A stretch of DNA of 64,000 bases, from assembly GCA_029945375.1 (NCBI GenBank), contig CM057061.1:1240001-1304000 (forward strand). Reading direction: 5' to 3'. Numbering within the stretch: position 1 is the first letter of the stretch; each line of letters starts with the position of its first letter. The position numbers were made by a program, and so were the translations under genes. Below the pieces are notes generated by a model, which had not been told where the DNA came from, ran no database searches, and was given only the letters and a program-made list of their open reading frames with translations. Shown here one piece after another: positions 22,984 through 34,748 of this stretch. Source of the stretch: Agaricus subrufescens (Eukaryota; Basidiomycota; Agaricomycetes; Agaricales; Agaricaceae).

Positions 22984-23129
22984 CCTACTGCACAGAGAAT
23001 GACGTCTGTAACGTCGGGGAGTATGCCGCGGATAGCAGGAACCTTGAAAATCTACGCTGTATCACCTATGTACCTCACCATCACTCATGCATGCTTTTGT
23101 CGAGTATGATCAGACAAAAGAAAAAAAAA

Positions 23130-23320
23130 ATCATTATGATCATGTGATTATCCGATAAAATCACGCTTATGTCCACTGTCCAAATCAGGGTTACATTTGT
23201 TTAATCATGATTTTATCATATTGACTTGGGTCTTAAAATCACGCTTATTATCACTACTAGCTTGCAAATCACGATTATGGCGATTATTGGTCGTAAATCG
23301 CGATTCGCGATACTCGCCGT
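23130..23320. repeat. Right subterminal array of AATCGTGATT-like motifs
   Basis: Copies such as GTGATTATCC, AATCATGATT, AAATCACGCTTA (twice), AATCACGATTATGGCGATTA and AATCGCGATTCGCGA lie between the transposase stop and the right terminus. The block 23267-23304 is an inverted near-copy of 10519-10556. Likely transposase-binding sites, matching the left array. Confidence 0.72.
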
Positions 23321-23323
23321 CCA

Positions 23324-23350
23324 GGATTATCCCGGCTTTTGCAGTCCCTG
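23324..23350 (-). repeat. Right terminal inverted repeat of the KDZ element
   Basis: The reverse complement begins CAGGGACTGCAAAAGCCG and aligns with the left end at 10472. It is immediately followed on the plus strand by the second ATAAGGT. Confidence 0.7.
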
Positions 23351-23357
23351 ATAAGGT
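23351..23357. repeat. Putative target-site duplication, right copy (ATAAGGT)
   Basis: Identical to 10465-10471 and directly abutting the right terminal repeat. Downstream, 237 bases without a gene lead to the stop codon of the minus-strand P450. Confidence 0.65.
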
Positions 23358-23594
23358 ATGGGAATGCTCTGCGCTTATCTATGTGGCAGGAGTTGTAGGA
23401 ACGACAGGTTATCCACTCGCTCGGCTCCTCATGCGACAAAAAGATGAAAGAGAAATTGTTCTTGGTTTGATACGCGCATACTACTACTACATTCTGTGCC
23501 TTACATGTACTTTAGTCATATTTGACATTGTCTAGAACGTTTTCAGTCTTATTCAGTTCGCGTTTCTTCTGTCTTCGAGATTTATTGGGCCGTG

Positions 23595-25569
23595 TTAGTA
23601 GGCATGTGGTTGGACGTGAACGTGGAAATGACGACCGCGGTGAACGGGGACGAAGTACTCGCGGAAACTGATGTTATCGAGTCTGGGAATGATATAAGCG
23701 GATGGAATATGAAAATAGGTGGAGTTGGATACGCACGTTGCATCATCAGGTGTTAAATGTAATTTGCGGACTACATTAGCAATGGTGAGATAAAGTTCAC
23801 ACCAAGCGAGGCTAGAACAAGAAAAAAAAAAATTCATCAGAAAGGTTCAGCTGGAGTCGTCGTTGAATGAACCTACTTGATACCCAAGCAACTCCTAGGT
23901 CCTTTTGAAAAGGAAACTAGATATTTCTCGAGGCTTTGGGCTTCCTCGCCTATCCATCTTTCAGGACTGAAGGACATGGGGTCTGGGAAAATCTCAGGGT
24001 TGTAGTGAAGAATTGGGGCGCCCATTGAGATGACTGTCTGTAGAAATAAATTAATATATTCTGTTTGAAAGGGTAACAGTGGGCGTGCACTCACCCCGGC
24101 GGGAACGGTCATTCCCAGAACTTCAACATCGGATGGACCGACGATGCGAGGAAGTGGGGAGACGACGCCGTGGCCCAGTCGCAGCGACTCTTTGATAACA
24201 GCCGTCTATAAATGTGGTGAGAACAGGCTGAAGAAAAGAAAAGAAAGTGCCACACGAGGTAGGGTAGTTTCTCGAGTTTTTCGTAACCGACGAGGATTCC
24301 TTTGTCCGGCCAAATCTCCATAAGTTCTCCGAGTAAGGTTTTATGCACGAGTGGATTGTTGAGGATATAGTATAGCGCTGTGGTGCAAATCTTTCCAACC
24401 GTGTCACTTCCGGCGAATCGCATGTAGAGACCTTCATCAAGAAGATAAGTTTTTGAAAGAGTTGTGAACTCAGTCTCTTCGTCAGATCTCTTAGTCGAAA
24501 TGGGTAAACGATCGTCTTTTGGATCTGTGTCGAGCCTCATTGAAAACTCCTCCTTGGTCTTGGGGTTTAAGAAATAATGGTAAATGGTTTCGTGTCCGCC
24601 GTGGGTCAGAGTAGACGGATCTTGGAGAATTTGATCAATCTGCTCCTTGATAAGCCTCTTTTGTTCTATAATTCCTGTTGTGCTAGGTTTCAAGACGGAT
24701 GCGAAACATTCTGGAACGCTCAAGAGGACTTTCTGGACTAGGGGAAAATGTTTGAAAATCCAAATCATGGGTAACGTATTGTCGATAGCCGAAAGGATCG
24801 GATGCTGGAAATTTGGGGCATCCATGGCGTGGGACGAGCGAGCGAAACAGTAGGTGGTGATGACTTCGAGAGAGAGGGAACGGAAAGCCAAGTCTAGATT
24901 TGCTGGGGTCGAAGTGTAAGTGAGGAGCCGAGAAATTAGGTGGTCAACCTAGGCGTTTGAAGTGTTAATCAAGGGGAATTGAACAAAATGAATTACATGC
25001 CTTGGATTGAATGACGTTCTCAAGGTCAAGAATAGCCGTTCGAGAAAAGAAAGGACCAATTGCAGTTCGAAGCTGCATGGCTAATTTGTGGTTGTGCATC
25101 GCGAAGACGGACTTGTCTGTTGCGAAGCACGAGTACATTTCTTTTTCCTTGATGTAACGAGTCCCGATGCCATAGATGTCCTGGTAGGCACGGGGGTTGC
25201 TGAAGTGGAGCTGCAATAGATTTACGTTAATTTAGCACGAGTGTATGGTGAGAATCCCAGGTTCACCTCATTCGGGCCGACTCTGACGACGCTGCCTAGG
25301 GAACGATGAGTTGATTTTCCACGCCCGGAGATTGCCAAGACGCGACACATACCGTATTTCTCGTGGAGCGAGAAGAGGTGTTCGAGCCACCCACCGTCTT
25401 TGACGATGTCATAGTAGGCTCGGTAAAGTGTTGTGGCGGCAGCCAAAGGAGGGCCAGGGTACTTGGACAGATCATGGTAGAAAATAAATTTAACAGAGCG
25501 AGCAACGTAGTAGAAAAGAGCAGAGATCGCGGCAACGGAGGATATGTAGGTAAGAGGCACCTGTAACAT
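23595..25569 (-). CDS. Cytochrome P450 monooxygenase (trichodiene-oxygenase-like)
   Basis: Minus-strand gene from ATG 25569 to stop 23595, about nine exons. An N-terminal membrane segment (LTYISSVAAISALFYYVA) is followed by the Pro-rich hinge KYPGPPLAA. The I-helix reads RFAGSDTVGK, the K-helix KESLR, the PERF-type motif SFSPERW, and the haem loop FSKGPRSCLGIN with the ligand Cys. The GINLAWCELYLTIANVVRKL continuation resembles fungal trichodiene-oxygenase-like P450s. It should be an ER-bound, haem-thiolate hydroxylase needing P450 reductase; the substrate is unknown. One intron (donor at 25000, reverse strand GCATGT) is of the GC-AG class. All diagnostic residues are intact, so the gene is probably functional despite the transposon 238 bp beyond its stop. 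It could belong to a terpenoid pathway, but no synthase is in the window. Confidence 0.88.
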
Positions 25570-25979
25570 TGAAAGCCGGGATCGAACGACATTTGAAAAA
25601 AAGACATTTATCCATTTGTCTGCATATCGTCTCGATGATTTGGATGGTAGAATTTACGAAACAAAAGCCCGAGATGGCATGGGTCAATTTCAAGGCCCCG
25701 TCGTGGGATGGTGCATTTCGATCCGCCAGATTGTTGGTGCCAGTCCAGAGCAAACGACGGAGACTGGATAGAGCTCTGGAAGTAGACTGGGTTGCATTCT
25801 TGCGAGAAGCCGGCTGAAGCGAGACGAATAAGGCGAGAAGATTACTGAATCGGTTGCCATCCCGTGCAGGGCTGCTTATGTAAGCGCTTGCCAGTTGTGT
25901 GTTCCAGACTAGCTGCTCTCCATTTCCTCTCTTCTTATCTCTCTTCACGACATACACGACCCTATTCTGCTTGGCGCCC

Positions 25980-28900
25980 ATGGCACAGCCCGTCTTCGAC
26001 GAACATCCTCTAGAACAGTACCTACGCCGTGAGTCTGTTACTCTGTGTCCTACTCGGTGCTCAACTATTGGCAGAGGCAGGTGAAGACCTGGAATTCATG
26101 CCTGGCACGACCGCCGAACTGACGCAAGAGCTCGAGCCTTTTCCTCTGTCTTTACTCGCAGATGCAGACGAATCCGACACCGGCACCGGCAGCCCGGGAG
26201 ACCAATCCGAAGTGGAATGGAGGCCTCAGTTCTTAATATACCTTTCTCAGGTAAGTGTCTTCGTGCAGCTCCTTTACTTCATGAGAGGAAATCGAAAATG
26301 TCAAATTTATAATTTTTGAGCTACTGAGCGTGACAATGACTGATGCACGTTTCTCACACCAACAGTCGATAGAACATATTCTAGCAAATGCCCAGCTCGC
26401 AAGACCTGTAAATCCATTCGTTGAACGATTCAAGTATAATGTCATCTCTTCCACACTCCTCTCGTCGAACCTCCCCAATCCCCATACGCATACCCACCAC
26501 CGCAACTCGAGTGCATGTAACCAGCTACCTGGCAAATTTTTGCACAGTCGGACGCCGAGTGAACACATACCCGCTCTCCAGAACAATGCTCTTGTGACGT
26601 CACATCCTTTAGATGTCGGCGGCGGAGGAGTGCACTACGGCCTATTATCAGGCTTGAGTGCCATTTTCTCCATACTTCTTGGTGTCGGATTGACCACGTT
26701 AGCAATGTTGTTATTGTGGGTTGGACTCGCGGCCATATATTACCTGAGTGTGCGAAGTCAGAGCACGCGACACCTCGATCTGACTCCGGTACGTGATTCC
26801 TAAACCCATAAATCGCGTCTTCTCATAAAAAGTCACAGTGCCTTCAAACACTTGACGACTTAATATCAACGAACACCCAATGGGAATCCATCGTTCAGGA
26901 AGTGATTACTACCCTTGAAAAAGACGAACGTACCGTCCTCGGCTTTTCGTCATCACATACTTCTCCATCTTCTCCCCTACGTGTTGCGCTCCATTCCACT
27001 CTCCAAACGACAGAAACTCAATGCGATAATGTACGGCACCTTCTTTCTGCTTTGACATCCCCGTCGGAGCTATCTCAGCTTGCCGAGATGTATGCGCCTC
27101 CATCGCCCCAAAAACCACAGTTCTCACAGCCCGAAACCTTGCCACGCCTGTCAAAGTCATTTTCGTACCCCCGTCGCGCCCAACGGAGTGAGGGAACGAC
27201 ATCCGTCCCCTCATCTTCTCCAACTCGAGTCATGCTGACGGACCATAAACGTATGACATGGAATGGACCGTCTTCTGCATCAACGGCGCCGATGAAGAGG
27301 GCTTTGAAGCGTCGGTCAGATTTGTCGTCAGCCAGTAGATCTCCACCATCCGGCTCCATTGCGTCTTTCAGCGCGCCCGTCACGCCTGCCCTTTCCAGCC
27401 CCCTTGCGAAGGTGTCAGAGATCTCAAACGCAGACACTCTGCACTTTGATGATCCTTTCACTCAACCGTCAGATGGGATAGGGGCTGATGTGGAAGGAGT
27501 TTGTTCGAGTTTCGCTGCGGCTGCGCTAAAGTTGCAACAGAATAGAATACACGACGGGCTCGAGTCATTCTCCAATGACCACTCCCCTCCCCCCTCACCA
27601 CCCATGTCACCTCTCCGTCGTTCCTTGCCGCATACAGCATTAACTTTTTATGAGCCCGAAGATGCCTCCCCACTCAGTCACCGCCGTTCAGCGCGGTTTA
27701 CATCGATCCATACCTCGCGACAGCCAATATCACTTTCTGCACTTCGACATTCCCTTCAAGCTGCGGTTGCTGCGAAACGATATGCTTGTGCACATTTACT
27801 TGCCCTGAGGTTCACTGGTGATGATACAATACCAGTCTCTCTGGGTCAAACATTCGCTAATGCAGCTGGGTATGGCGCGGGGGAGGTTGAAGGAGGATAC
27901 TGGGATGATGTAAAGAGTATCATGGAGCTACTCACTGGCGCACTGAGTGATGCCAGCGCTCGGTTATGTGAAGCTGTTAGGCAAGTAGACGCTATGAGAC
28001 TGAGGGATCAGACGCCCACTCCTGTTGAATCTGTCGATCTACGCCCTTCCGCTACAAGCCACGTAACTGAGTTCGCTGAAGTGAAGAAGTTGATTGCCGA
28101 GAAAGAGGGCAAGCGGACGAGACTGAGTGAAATGATGATGGCGGGCAACGACATAACGTCGACAGTTGAAGGAGTCGTCTCGTATGCGCCTATGCCCAGT
28201 CCGTTGAGCAGATTTGCAGGACACGTTGCGACTGTTCAAACGGCTTTAGAAGACTCTAGGAGATACCTAGAGGATTGTGTCAACAACCTCAAATCCTCCA
28301 ATCAACAACCCTCGTCATTCTCATCTACTCAGCCCGACATTGATGACGAAGAGAATAATAATGATTCTCATCCTGCGTTACAGGCGTACGAGAAGCTAAG
28401 ACGGGAACTTGGGTTTGCTTTACGAGAATGCGAGCGGGGACGAAATCGACTTCTGGATATCGTGAAACCACCCCAACCGGCTGGCGTAGAGTTCGATGAA
28501 GAGGAGGGAGAGATACAGGGAGGTGTGCCCGGGTTAGCGCATGACTCTCAAAGCGACGAGTCAGATAAACATGACATGTCGCCTGTAAACTCCGAAGATG
28601 GAGTCAAAGCTACCGTCGGCGTCGTCGATCCTGACGAAGACATCAGATTCGTGGATGATGCTTCTAGAGAACTTCTTCTCAGCGTAGATGTGGCACATTT
28701 ACCACCTGCTCATCTTGGTGCTGAACAAGTTTTCGAAGCTGATACTTCGATATCTTCTGACCTATCGCCTATTCGGCCAAAATCGAAGTTGAGTAGAGAA
28801 GAGCGGATTAAGCTTATGAGGGCACGTCGAGAGAGTGGGTTAGGTATAGGAGGCACAGGGATAGACTTGAAACCTTCGCCTCTGATTCATGGTGACGGCG

Positions 28901-29544
28901 ATGATGAAAATGGTGAAGAGGGACGAGGGTACGGTGAAAAATGGGGGCCTGGTGGGGACGTAGTACAGGAGTTGAAGGATGTGATATGGAAAGTGGGAGA
29001 AAGGAGGCGGAAGGAACAAGGGGCAGGAGAATCAGTTCAACGAGTTCAAACTCAGTTGCCGTTGACAGATCAATTGGTAGTGTCGGAACGGCAGCCAATG
29101 ACAGAAAGTCAAACGAGAATGGATTCACAGCCGGCGCTGCAAGAGGGACAGCCGTCATTGTCAAATGAAAGGGGGATTGCTGAGTCCGTGGTTAGTGATT
29201 CAGGAACAGCGGAATCCTCGATTTCTACGTCTTCGTCGAGATTGCCTTCACTCGTTTCTACTCCTCGACCTAGGCGGATGACGTCGGCGAGAATAACTTC
29301 CCCCCTGGCGAAGGATGGTGCTGAACCAACTAGCAGTGCTCTTCAGTCGAAATTGAGATCGCGGCGGGCTTCCTTGATTCCCAGGAGATCGATTAGTGGT
29401 GCAACTACTCATCCGGACCTTCCTCCTTCGGTGATTCCACAACGGAGTAGTATGATGAATATGAGTTCCTTGCTAGAAGGTTTGAAGAGGGAGGTCGGGG
29501 CGCGAGGTAGTAGAGAGGGAGAACAGGTATTGAGTTCCGAGTGA
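25980..29544 (+). CDS. Vezatin / peroxisomal myosin-binding-like membrane protein
   Basis: Four exons: 25980..26028, 26075..26250, 26366..26788, 26839..29544 (1,117 aa). Residues about 170-210 form a hydrophobic double-membrane-spanning segment (GLLSGLSAIFSILLGVGL, then MLLLWVGLAAIYYLSV), followed by QTLDDLISTNTQWESIVQE. This layout matches the fungal vezatin / myosin-binding family that includes yeast Inp2, the peroxisome receptor for the class V myosin motor. The long C-terminal part is Ser/Pro-rich with coiled-coil-like stretches (YEKLRRELGFALRECERGR) and a conserved-looking SREERIKLMRARRESGLG near the end. The assignment rests on the membrane hairpin plus the following helix and is moderate; a different fungal membrane adaptor remains possible. 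It is head-to-head with the P450 at 25569, sharing about 410 bases of promoter. Confidence 0.6.
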
Positions 29545-31311
29545 GCTTTGTTTTCCTTGTGATTATCAGCTTTGTTAAATGTTATTGGGCATACGTATGC
29601 CCTGCCGCTTTATGTTTATCGCTCTCCCGCTTCTTGTTTTTCGATACCCCAGATGGAGTTTATGTTTAGGAGTTGTAATATTTCCCGGCGCCCCCTCCCA
29701 CTCGGTTTCTCTCGTTTTAGATCATCCGGTTAATCTAGACAAAAGTGTTTGTCGCTGTCGTTCTTTTTTATAGTCACTCTTTTTTTACAATTTGCAGTCC
29801 TTACTATCCTCAGCTTTTTTTATTTATTTATGCGTGTGTGTGTTTTACGACCTTTTGATAATGATGCATATTCTTCTTTTTTGTCGGTACATTACTATAA
29901 TATTCTTATTTTTTTAATGTTATTTGGGTTCTGGGTAATGAACTGCGAGTGTGATAAATCCTTCCTTTTCTGCCCTGATCCTCATTTCCACGTGTCGCCC
30001 TTCGACGCTGCCTGCCACCCCTTTCATGGACTCTGCAATCTTGCAGCTCGGCATCGCCACCGACTGAACGTTGACCAGCCGCATTATCTGCAGGCTCTAC
30101 GACAGGAATCCTCATTCGAGGATTGAGGAACATTAAGAGCGATGTTGAATGATGTCATCGAATCGAATGACCGACGAGCAAATAAGTGCCCATTATCCTC
30201 ATCAAGTATAATAATAAAGTTCGGTGAGACATTTAGAAGATGGATGCCAATGCGGTAGGTTGGTTGTTTGGCGAGTCAAACGTCTCGATTACACTTGAAG
30301 ACTTCGTGTGGGCTGAGTACTCAGTGTGCACTGATATGCCATTCCGTGATAGCTTCCAAGTTCGGCGATCGTGGGGATGGTTACAATCATGAGGAATGAC
30401 AAGGTCTTGAACATTTCTCCGCCTGTTATGATTCAGTGTAGTCATGGTAGTGACTTCGGGAGTCTAACGAGACGTCGACCGTGGATGAGGATACATAGGA
30501 ATGCGATGTAGTGGTTTGGAGGACGAAGGTCTGAGATCGAAGCTGAATAGAGATGATGTCTTTAGAGACGGAAAGGCAAGTCTGTCATCTGATAAAAAAT
30601 GATGTCGGCGTTGATGATAGAATAGAGCAAGGCTAAACGAACCTCTGTATTAGCGACATCGAAGTATGGTTGTTATCATGGTTCATAGGATGATTAGGAT
30701 GCCCGAGAATCAGATCATAGTCACGGATCTCGATTCAGGTCGTCATCGAATCATTACGCCTGATTGGCACCAATTAAGTATCGGTGAGTGTGATGTCTGA
30801 AGGCTGTAGACCCGGTTTGAAATTTCGAAGCATAGCAAGGTTTGGTGCTACCAGGGTGGCGCCCGAACTATGGGCTGTCATGTAGATTCGAATATTGCAT
30901 ATGTTCGGGTCATATCTAGAGCGAATCTTAGCCAAGCTTGGAATAGCGACAGACAAGCTCAGCATACCTTTGGTATGTACAAGAAATACGGGCAGTGGTG
31001 CTCCTTTGTTATAGCTAGGCTGAATCTATAGATCTGATCGTCCATGCCCCGAAAGTCGCATAGAGGGTGTGGAGTGGGTTTGAAGTAGCCAAGGTCTACG
31101 TAAGACATGAGTTATGAAAGCCAGCGACCCCTCCGGCACGAGTATGAAATTGTTTGGCCGTAGTTGAGAAAACGGTTCAGGTAGATCCAGTGTCCCCTTG
31201 TGAAGCCGCGGGCTGGTTGGAATTGACATAGACATCAAGCAAAGACGAGGACTACCGATCACGTGGCCACACCTCCCGTTGAATTTGGCATCTACGTCGG
31301 AGCAGTCTGCA
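29545..31311. other. Intergenic, no supportable gene
   Basis: About 1.8 kb. The first 500 bases are T-rich and probably include the 3' UTR of the preceding gene. Minus-strand frames at 30233-30445, 30774-30965 and 31026-31331 have no motifs and do not splice into a longer product by eye. A non-coding transcript cannot be excluded. Confidence 0.4.
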
Positions 31312-32191
31312 ATGGCGAGCACGTCTGCCATCTACGCCGCACTGCTGGACCACCTCAAGCCTCACCGAGCAGAGGCTCTCTATCGCACCCAGGTCAACGG
31401 TATCTGCCTTGTCGCTGGCATTCTCTCAACCTATCTCCTACCCGCTGTTCCCTCGCTCCACAAAGCCATCAGCGTGGTTCGTGGATATACTGAAGCCGAG
31501 CATGGGTATGGAGAGGGGGTGTACAGGTGGTTTTGTATATTTGGTGTGTTTTGGTTCCCCTTTGTAGCTTTTCACCACTCATTGTTTTGGTTTGTAGAGG
31601 TTGTAGCTCTGGCTCTCTTCCTCGTCAACTTTCTTCACGGAATATATGCTTTGAATTATCCCCGTGACTCGTTACCTCCAATCACTTCTCCGAATAGACC
31701 AAAAGGAATACGCAAGGTTTCTTTGACACCTCAACGACCATTTAGAATACTCTCACCACAGGTGACACCGTTTGTTTTGAATTTTTCTACGGTGTATCAG
31801 GTTTGCTGATGCTCTTTCTAGTCGAGTCCACAAGCACAAAAACCATTTTCGTTTTCACCTTCGTCTTCATTTGGTCTTTCTATGACGACAAATTACCCGA
31901 CTTCTCCAGCTTCGACACCATCAAGAGTGGTTCATTATAGTGTGCCACCTGCGAGTTCGTCTACGATGTCACAAGCGTCGAATTCGTCGAGTGTGAATAT
32001 ATTGTCGACGCCGAGTCCTGTGATATCGGCGTATCGTGGAAAGCATTTGAGCAATAGTGTTGGTCGTAAGTGGCAGTTTTTTTCTTTATCCTTTTTTGGG
32101 TATGGTGCTCAGTACTGTGGCTATAGGTGCGCTAGATGGCTCGTATCTTGGACAGTTTACATCCAGTGGAAGAAATGGGGATAATGATTAG
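31312..32191 (+). CDS. POM34-like nuclear pore membrane protein
   Basis: Three exons, 31312..31761, 31822..32065, 32127..32191 (252 aa). The start at 31312 opens with MASTSAIYAALLDHLK; an in-frame ATG 33 bases upstream is possible. Two or three hydrophobic helices occupy residues about 25-120 (NGICLVAGILSTYLLPAVPS; WFVEVVALALFLVNFLHGIY). They are followed by a Ser/Pro-rich soluble tail with the repeated pattern LTPQRPFRILSPQ and SSPQAQKPFSFSP. Paired membrane helices near the N-terminus plus such a tail fit the fungal NPCC/POM34 family, which anchors the nuclear pore in the envelope. The T-rich stretch around 31540-31600 (WFCIFGVFWFPFVAFHH) has the composition of an intron, but no splice pair keeps frame, so I leave it coding. 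Moderate confidence. Confidence 0.6.
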
Positions 32192-32621
32192 GATGTCATC
32201 ACGACGGTTTATGTTTTTACGTTTATTAAAAAGATGGTTCAAGTTGTGCACTTGCTCTGGTATTTCCGCTCTGTTAACTCATTGTAATATGAACACCACT
32301 TAATCGGTTGGCGAACTGTGGCGTGATGGCCTCGGGTTGGGGAAGCGAATTGTTGGATGTCGATGTCCAACAACATGTTTCTACAGTGTGCATTTCTCTC
32401 GAACATCGAGAGCTCTACATGTACCAAAGGAGGGAATGTATTCACAGGTTCACAGACAACAGAGGTGTCAGGTAGATAGCAATAGGGAAGAATAAACAGA
32501 GAATAGTGCCACACGTGGTTATAGTATGTAGTAATAGTTTCAGAATTATGAACCGAAGGAGCGTGTTCGTCCGAGTAAAAAAACAGGGTATATATATATA
32601 TGTCCACATTTGTGAAGAGCT

Positions 32622-33717
32622 CTACAGGTGCTTCTTAAACCAAGAGGCTGTCTGTTGTAACGACTTGTCGAAAGCTTCTTTGATTTCGGGCAACTGTGTG
32701 TTGGGCCGAGTGGCGAAACCGTGAACGGTGCCTTTTGTTGTATAAGTTAATTGATGGTGTCAAGATGATGGATTGGTGACTCGTGGGCATACCTTTGTAG
32801 TCTTGGAACTCGTAGTCGAGTGCACGTTTCTCATCTTTGGCTCTCTGTGCGAGTATCTTTTCTGCTCGCTGACGTTTGGCCGTGGAGAAGGTGAAATCGT
32901 CTGAGGGAGAGATCATTAGTTTTGATACACACATTCTCTCCCTCTCGGTATGTGTGGGTAACGAACCTTCGGCGCAAACCCAAGACACGGGAATGATGAA
33001 TTTGTCGACGAGCTTCAACGAGAATCTACCGGGATGGCAGACGACGACTGTATCGAGGGCATCTATACATGCTAGTCGTACACAGCATGCACCGCCGAAA
33101 CAATAACCGACAGCTCCCAGATTATCATACCTGTGTTCGGCTTTGATCTTGTTGATGAACTAGACAGGTGCTTAAGAAGAAGAGCTAAAAGGATACGGCT
33201 AATTTTGACTTTGTGCGTACCGTTTTTATGCGTTTGTCGACTACCCCGGGGCGATTGGAGATGAATGTTGGGAGTTTGCGGAGTACGGTCATGCAGAAAC
33301 GAGTCCATCCTAAGAAACCAATCTTGTCTCCTGCCTTCTCTGGCAGTTTCAATTCATTCTCCCTGACCAGGGGCTTTCCTACACGCAAACAAAAAGGGAG
33401 GGAGAAGGGGTGTATATGAGCAATCAGAAACGAGGGCTCCCCCCTTCAAAAGGGTAGGCCTAGGTAACTTTGGTCCATTCACCTGCGAAGATATCTGGGA
33501 TCCATACATCACATTGTAACTGTTCAGCGAGATAATCCGCTATGATTTTCGGGTTGTCTAGACTTAAACCGAAAGCGTCGGTTAAGAGTAAGATGGCACG
33601 TTTGGGTTCGGGATCTTCTTCTTTAGCTGCTGTTGTGAAATATGAGCCGTCGTCTTTGAGTGTACCCTTGGGAGTTCCCGGGAGGGTAGCGCCGGTAGTA
33701 CAATCCGGGCATGACAT
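32622..33717 (-). CDS. Dienelactone hydrolase family protein
   Basis: Minus-strand gene, ATG at 33717, stop at 32622-32624, five exons joined in phase. The N-terminus MSCPDCTTG with a nearby Gly is typical of the fungal family. KRAILLLTDAFGLSLDNPK is the first strand and turn. The nucleophile elbow is GYCFGGACC (Cys), the acid is likely in VCAEDDFTF (Asp), and the histidine lies in GTVHGFATRP, giving the Cys-Asp-His triad of dienelactone hydrolases within an alpha/beta-hydrolase fold. The end QTASWFKKHL is usual. There is no signal peptide, so it should be cytosolic. Family members hydrolyse cyclic lactones or esters, some in aromatic degradation; the true substrate is unknown. Length (about 255 aa) fits. 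Confidence 0.9.
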
Positions 33718-34276
33718 GATTTCCTCTTCTTCTTTGTTGTTGTGGTTGCTGTGAGCTGAGTAACGGTCGGTGGTGACAGGGTAAAATGAGGAGATACGGG
33801 GGCGGGGTACTATGATGTGTCGAGGAGTGATCGTTGGCAGTGACAGCTTCAAGGATGTGTTAAGTTCGGGTGGGAAATGATGAGTGGGACTTTAGAGTGT
33901 CTTTTTAGTATAGAAATTTGATCATCATGTAGCACGCACTGACAACGTTCCTTTTTGTCATAGTTATACCCTTGTTGGGGGGAAATTCTGCGGTTGTGAT
34001 TGGCAGCTGGAACGAGGCTATTCCTGAAATAGATAAGAGCTTGTGTTGATCGTGACGGTTTGGTGATCCGTTAGCCGACGGGTGTGGGTGGTGGGTTTGT
34101 TACTTATTGTTATGTTGGTTTGATGAGTTGTTGACTTCGCGAGGCATTTTACGCTAGGGATGCTTTTTGGAATAATGGAGAAAGTATGGGTTTGAGTTTG
34201 GGGATTGGGTTGGGGACTTGATTTCGAGAGTGTTTGGGTACCTTTTGACTTGATTTGAGAGGTGGTTGTGGCTTAG

Positions 34277-34662
34277 GATCTTAGTCTGGCGTTTTGGTGG
34301 CGGAGGTTCGCGACTTGCTGCGGTAAGGAAAAAATGAAATTGAGTGATCACGGTGTTACGACTCAAAAGAAAATGCTGTCTGAGGGAGTGATCCGTTATC
34401 CGCTCATTGTCTTGTTATTTCCTTCGTGCTGGAGACCATCACCTTTGCAAGTTATGTGGGTCATTGAGGGGAGATCTTAGTCTGACATTTGGTGGCGTAG
34501 GCTCGCGATTTGCTGGGGTAGGGGGAAAATGGATTAGATTGACCACGGTGTTTCGATTCAAAAGAAAATATGGTCTGGGGGGAGTGATTTGTTGTTTTTT
34601 CATTGTCCTGTTGTTTTCTTCGTGCTGGAGATCACCACCTTTACAGTTGTGGGGGTCATCAT
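34277..34662. repeat. Degenerate tandem duplication, unit 196 bp
   Basis: The block starting GATCTTAGTCTG at 34277 recurs at 34473. Both copies contain, in order, TTTGGTGGCG..GGTTCGCGA (or GGCTCGCGA), GACCACGGTGTT-like sequence, TCAAAAGAAAAT, and CTTCGTGCTGGAGA(C)CATCACCTTT. The copies differ by scattered substitutions and small indels, so the duplication is not recent. Confidence 0.75.
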
Positions 34663-34748
34663 TTAGTAATTCCACCCGGCCCTGAAAAGGTTGATGTATT
34701 GATTAAAAAGTCGCGTTCTGGGGTGAGGATGCGATATGAGTGATGTAT

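Larger units (their letters stand above)
10472..23350. mobile_element. Complete KDZ-superfamily DNA transposon, 12.9 kb, with cargo genes
   Basis: The boundaries are set by imperfect terminal inverted repeats: left CATTGGTTGCATAAGCCG, right (reverse strand) CAGGGACTGCAAAAGCCG, both continuing into a GAT-AATC stretch, flanked by ATAAGGT on both sides. A second inverted pair lies inside (10519-10556 and 23267-23304) and shares the core CGACCAATAATCG or its near copy. Both ends carry arrays of palindromic AATCGTGATT-type motifs. Inside are, left to right: a minus-strand Ser/Pro-rich protein, a minus-strand GRF-like zinc-finger protein, a plus-strand hypothetical, an Spt5-like NGN/KOW protein and the KDZ transposase. 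The transposase frame is uninterrupted over 11 exons, so the copy may be young or active. KDZ elements are known to be large, intron-containing and cargo-bearing in basidiomycetes. Confidence 0.85.

Noticed and set aside
29749..30126. Plus-strand frame starting with a hydrophobic stretch
   Set aside because: T-rich 3' flank of the vezatin-like gene, with no motif or start context.
31026..31331. Minus-strand frame upstream of the POM34-like gene
   Set aside because: Antisense to the start of that gene, no motif, and neighbouring minus-strand frames do not splice to it.
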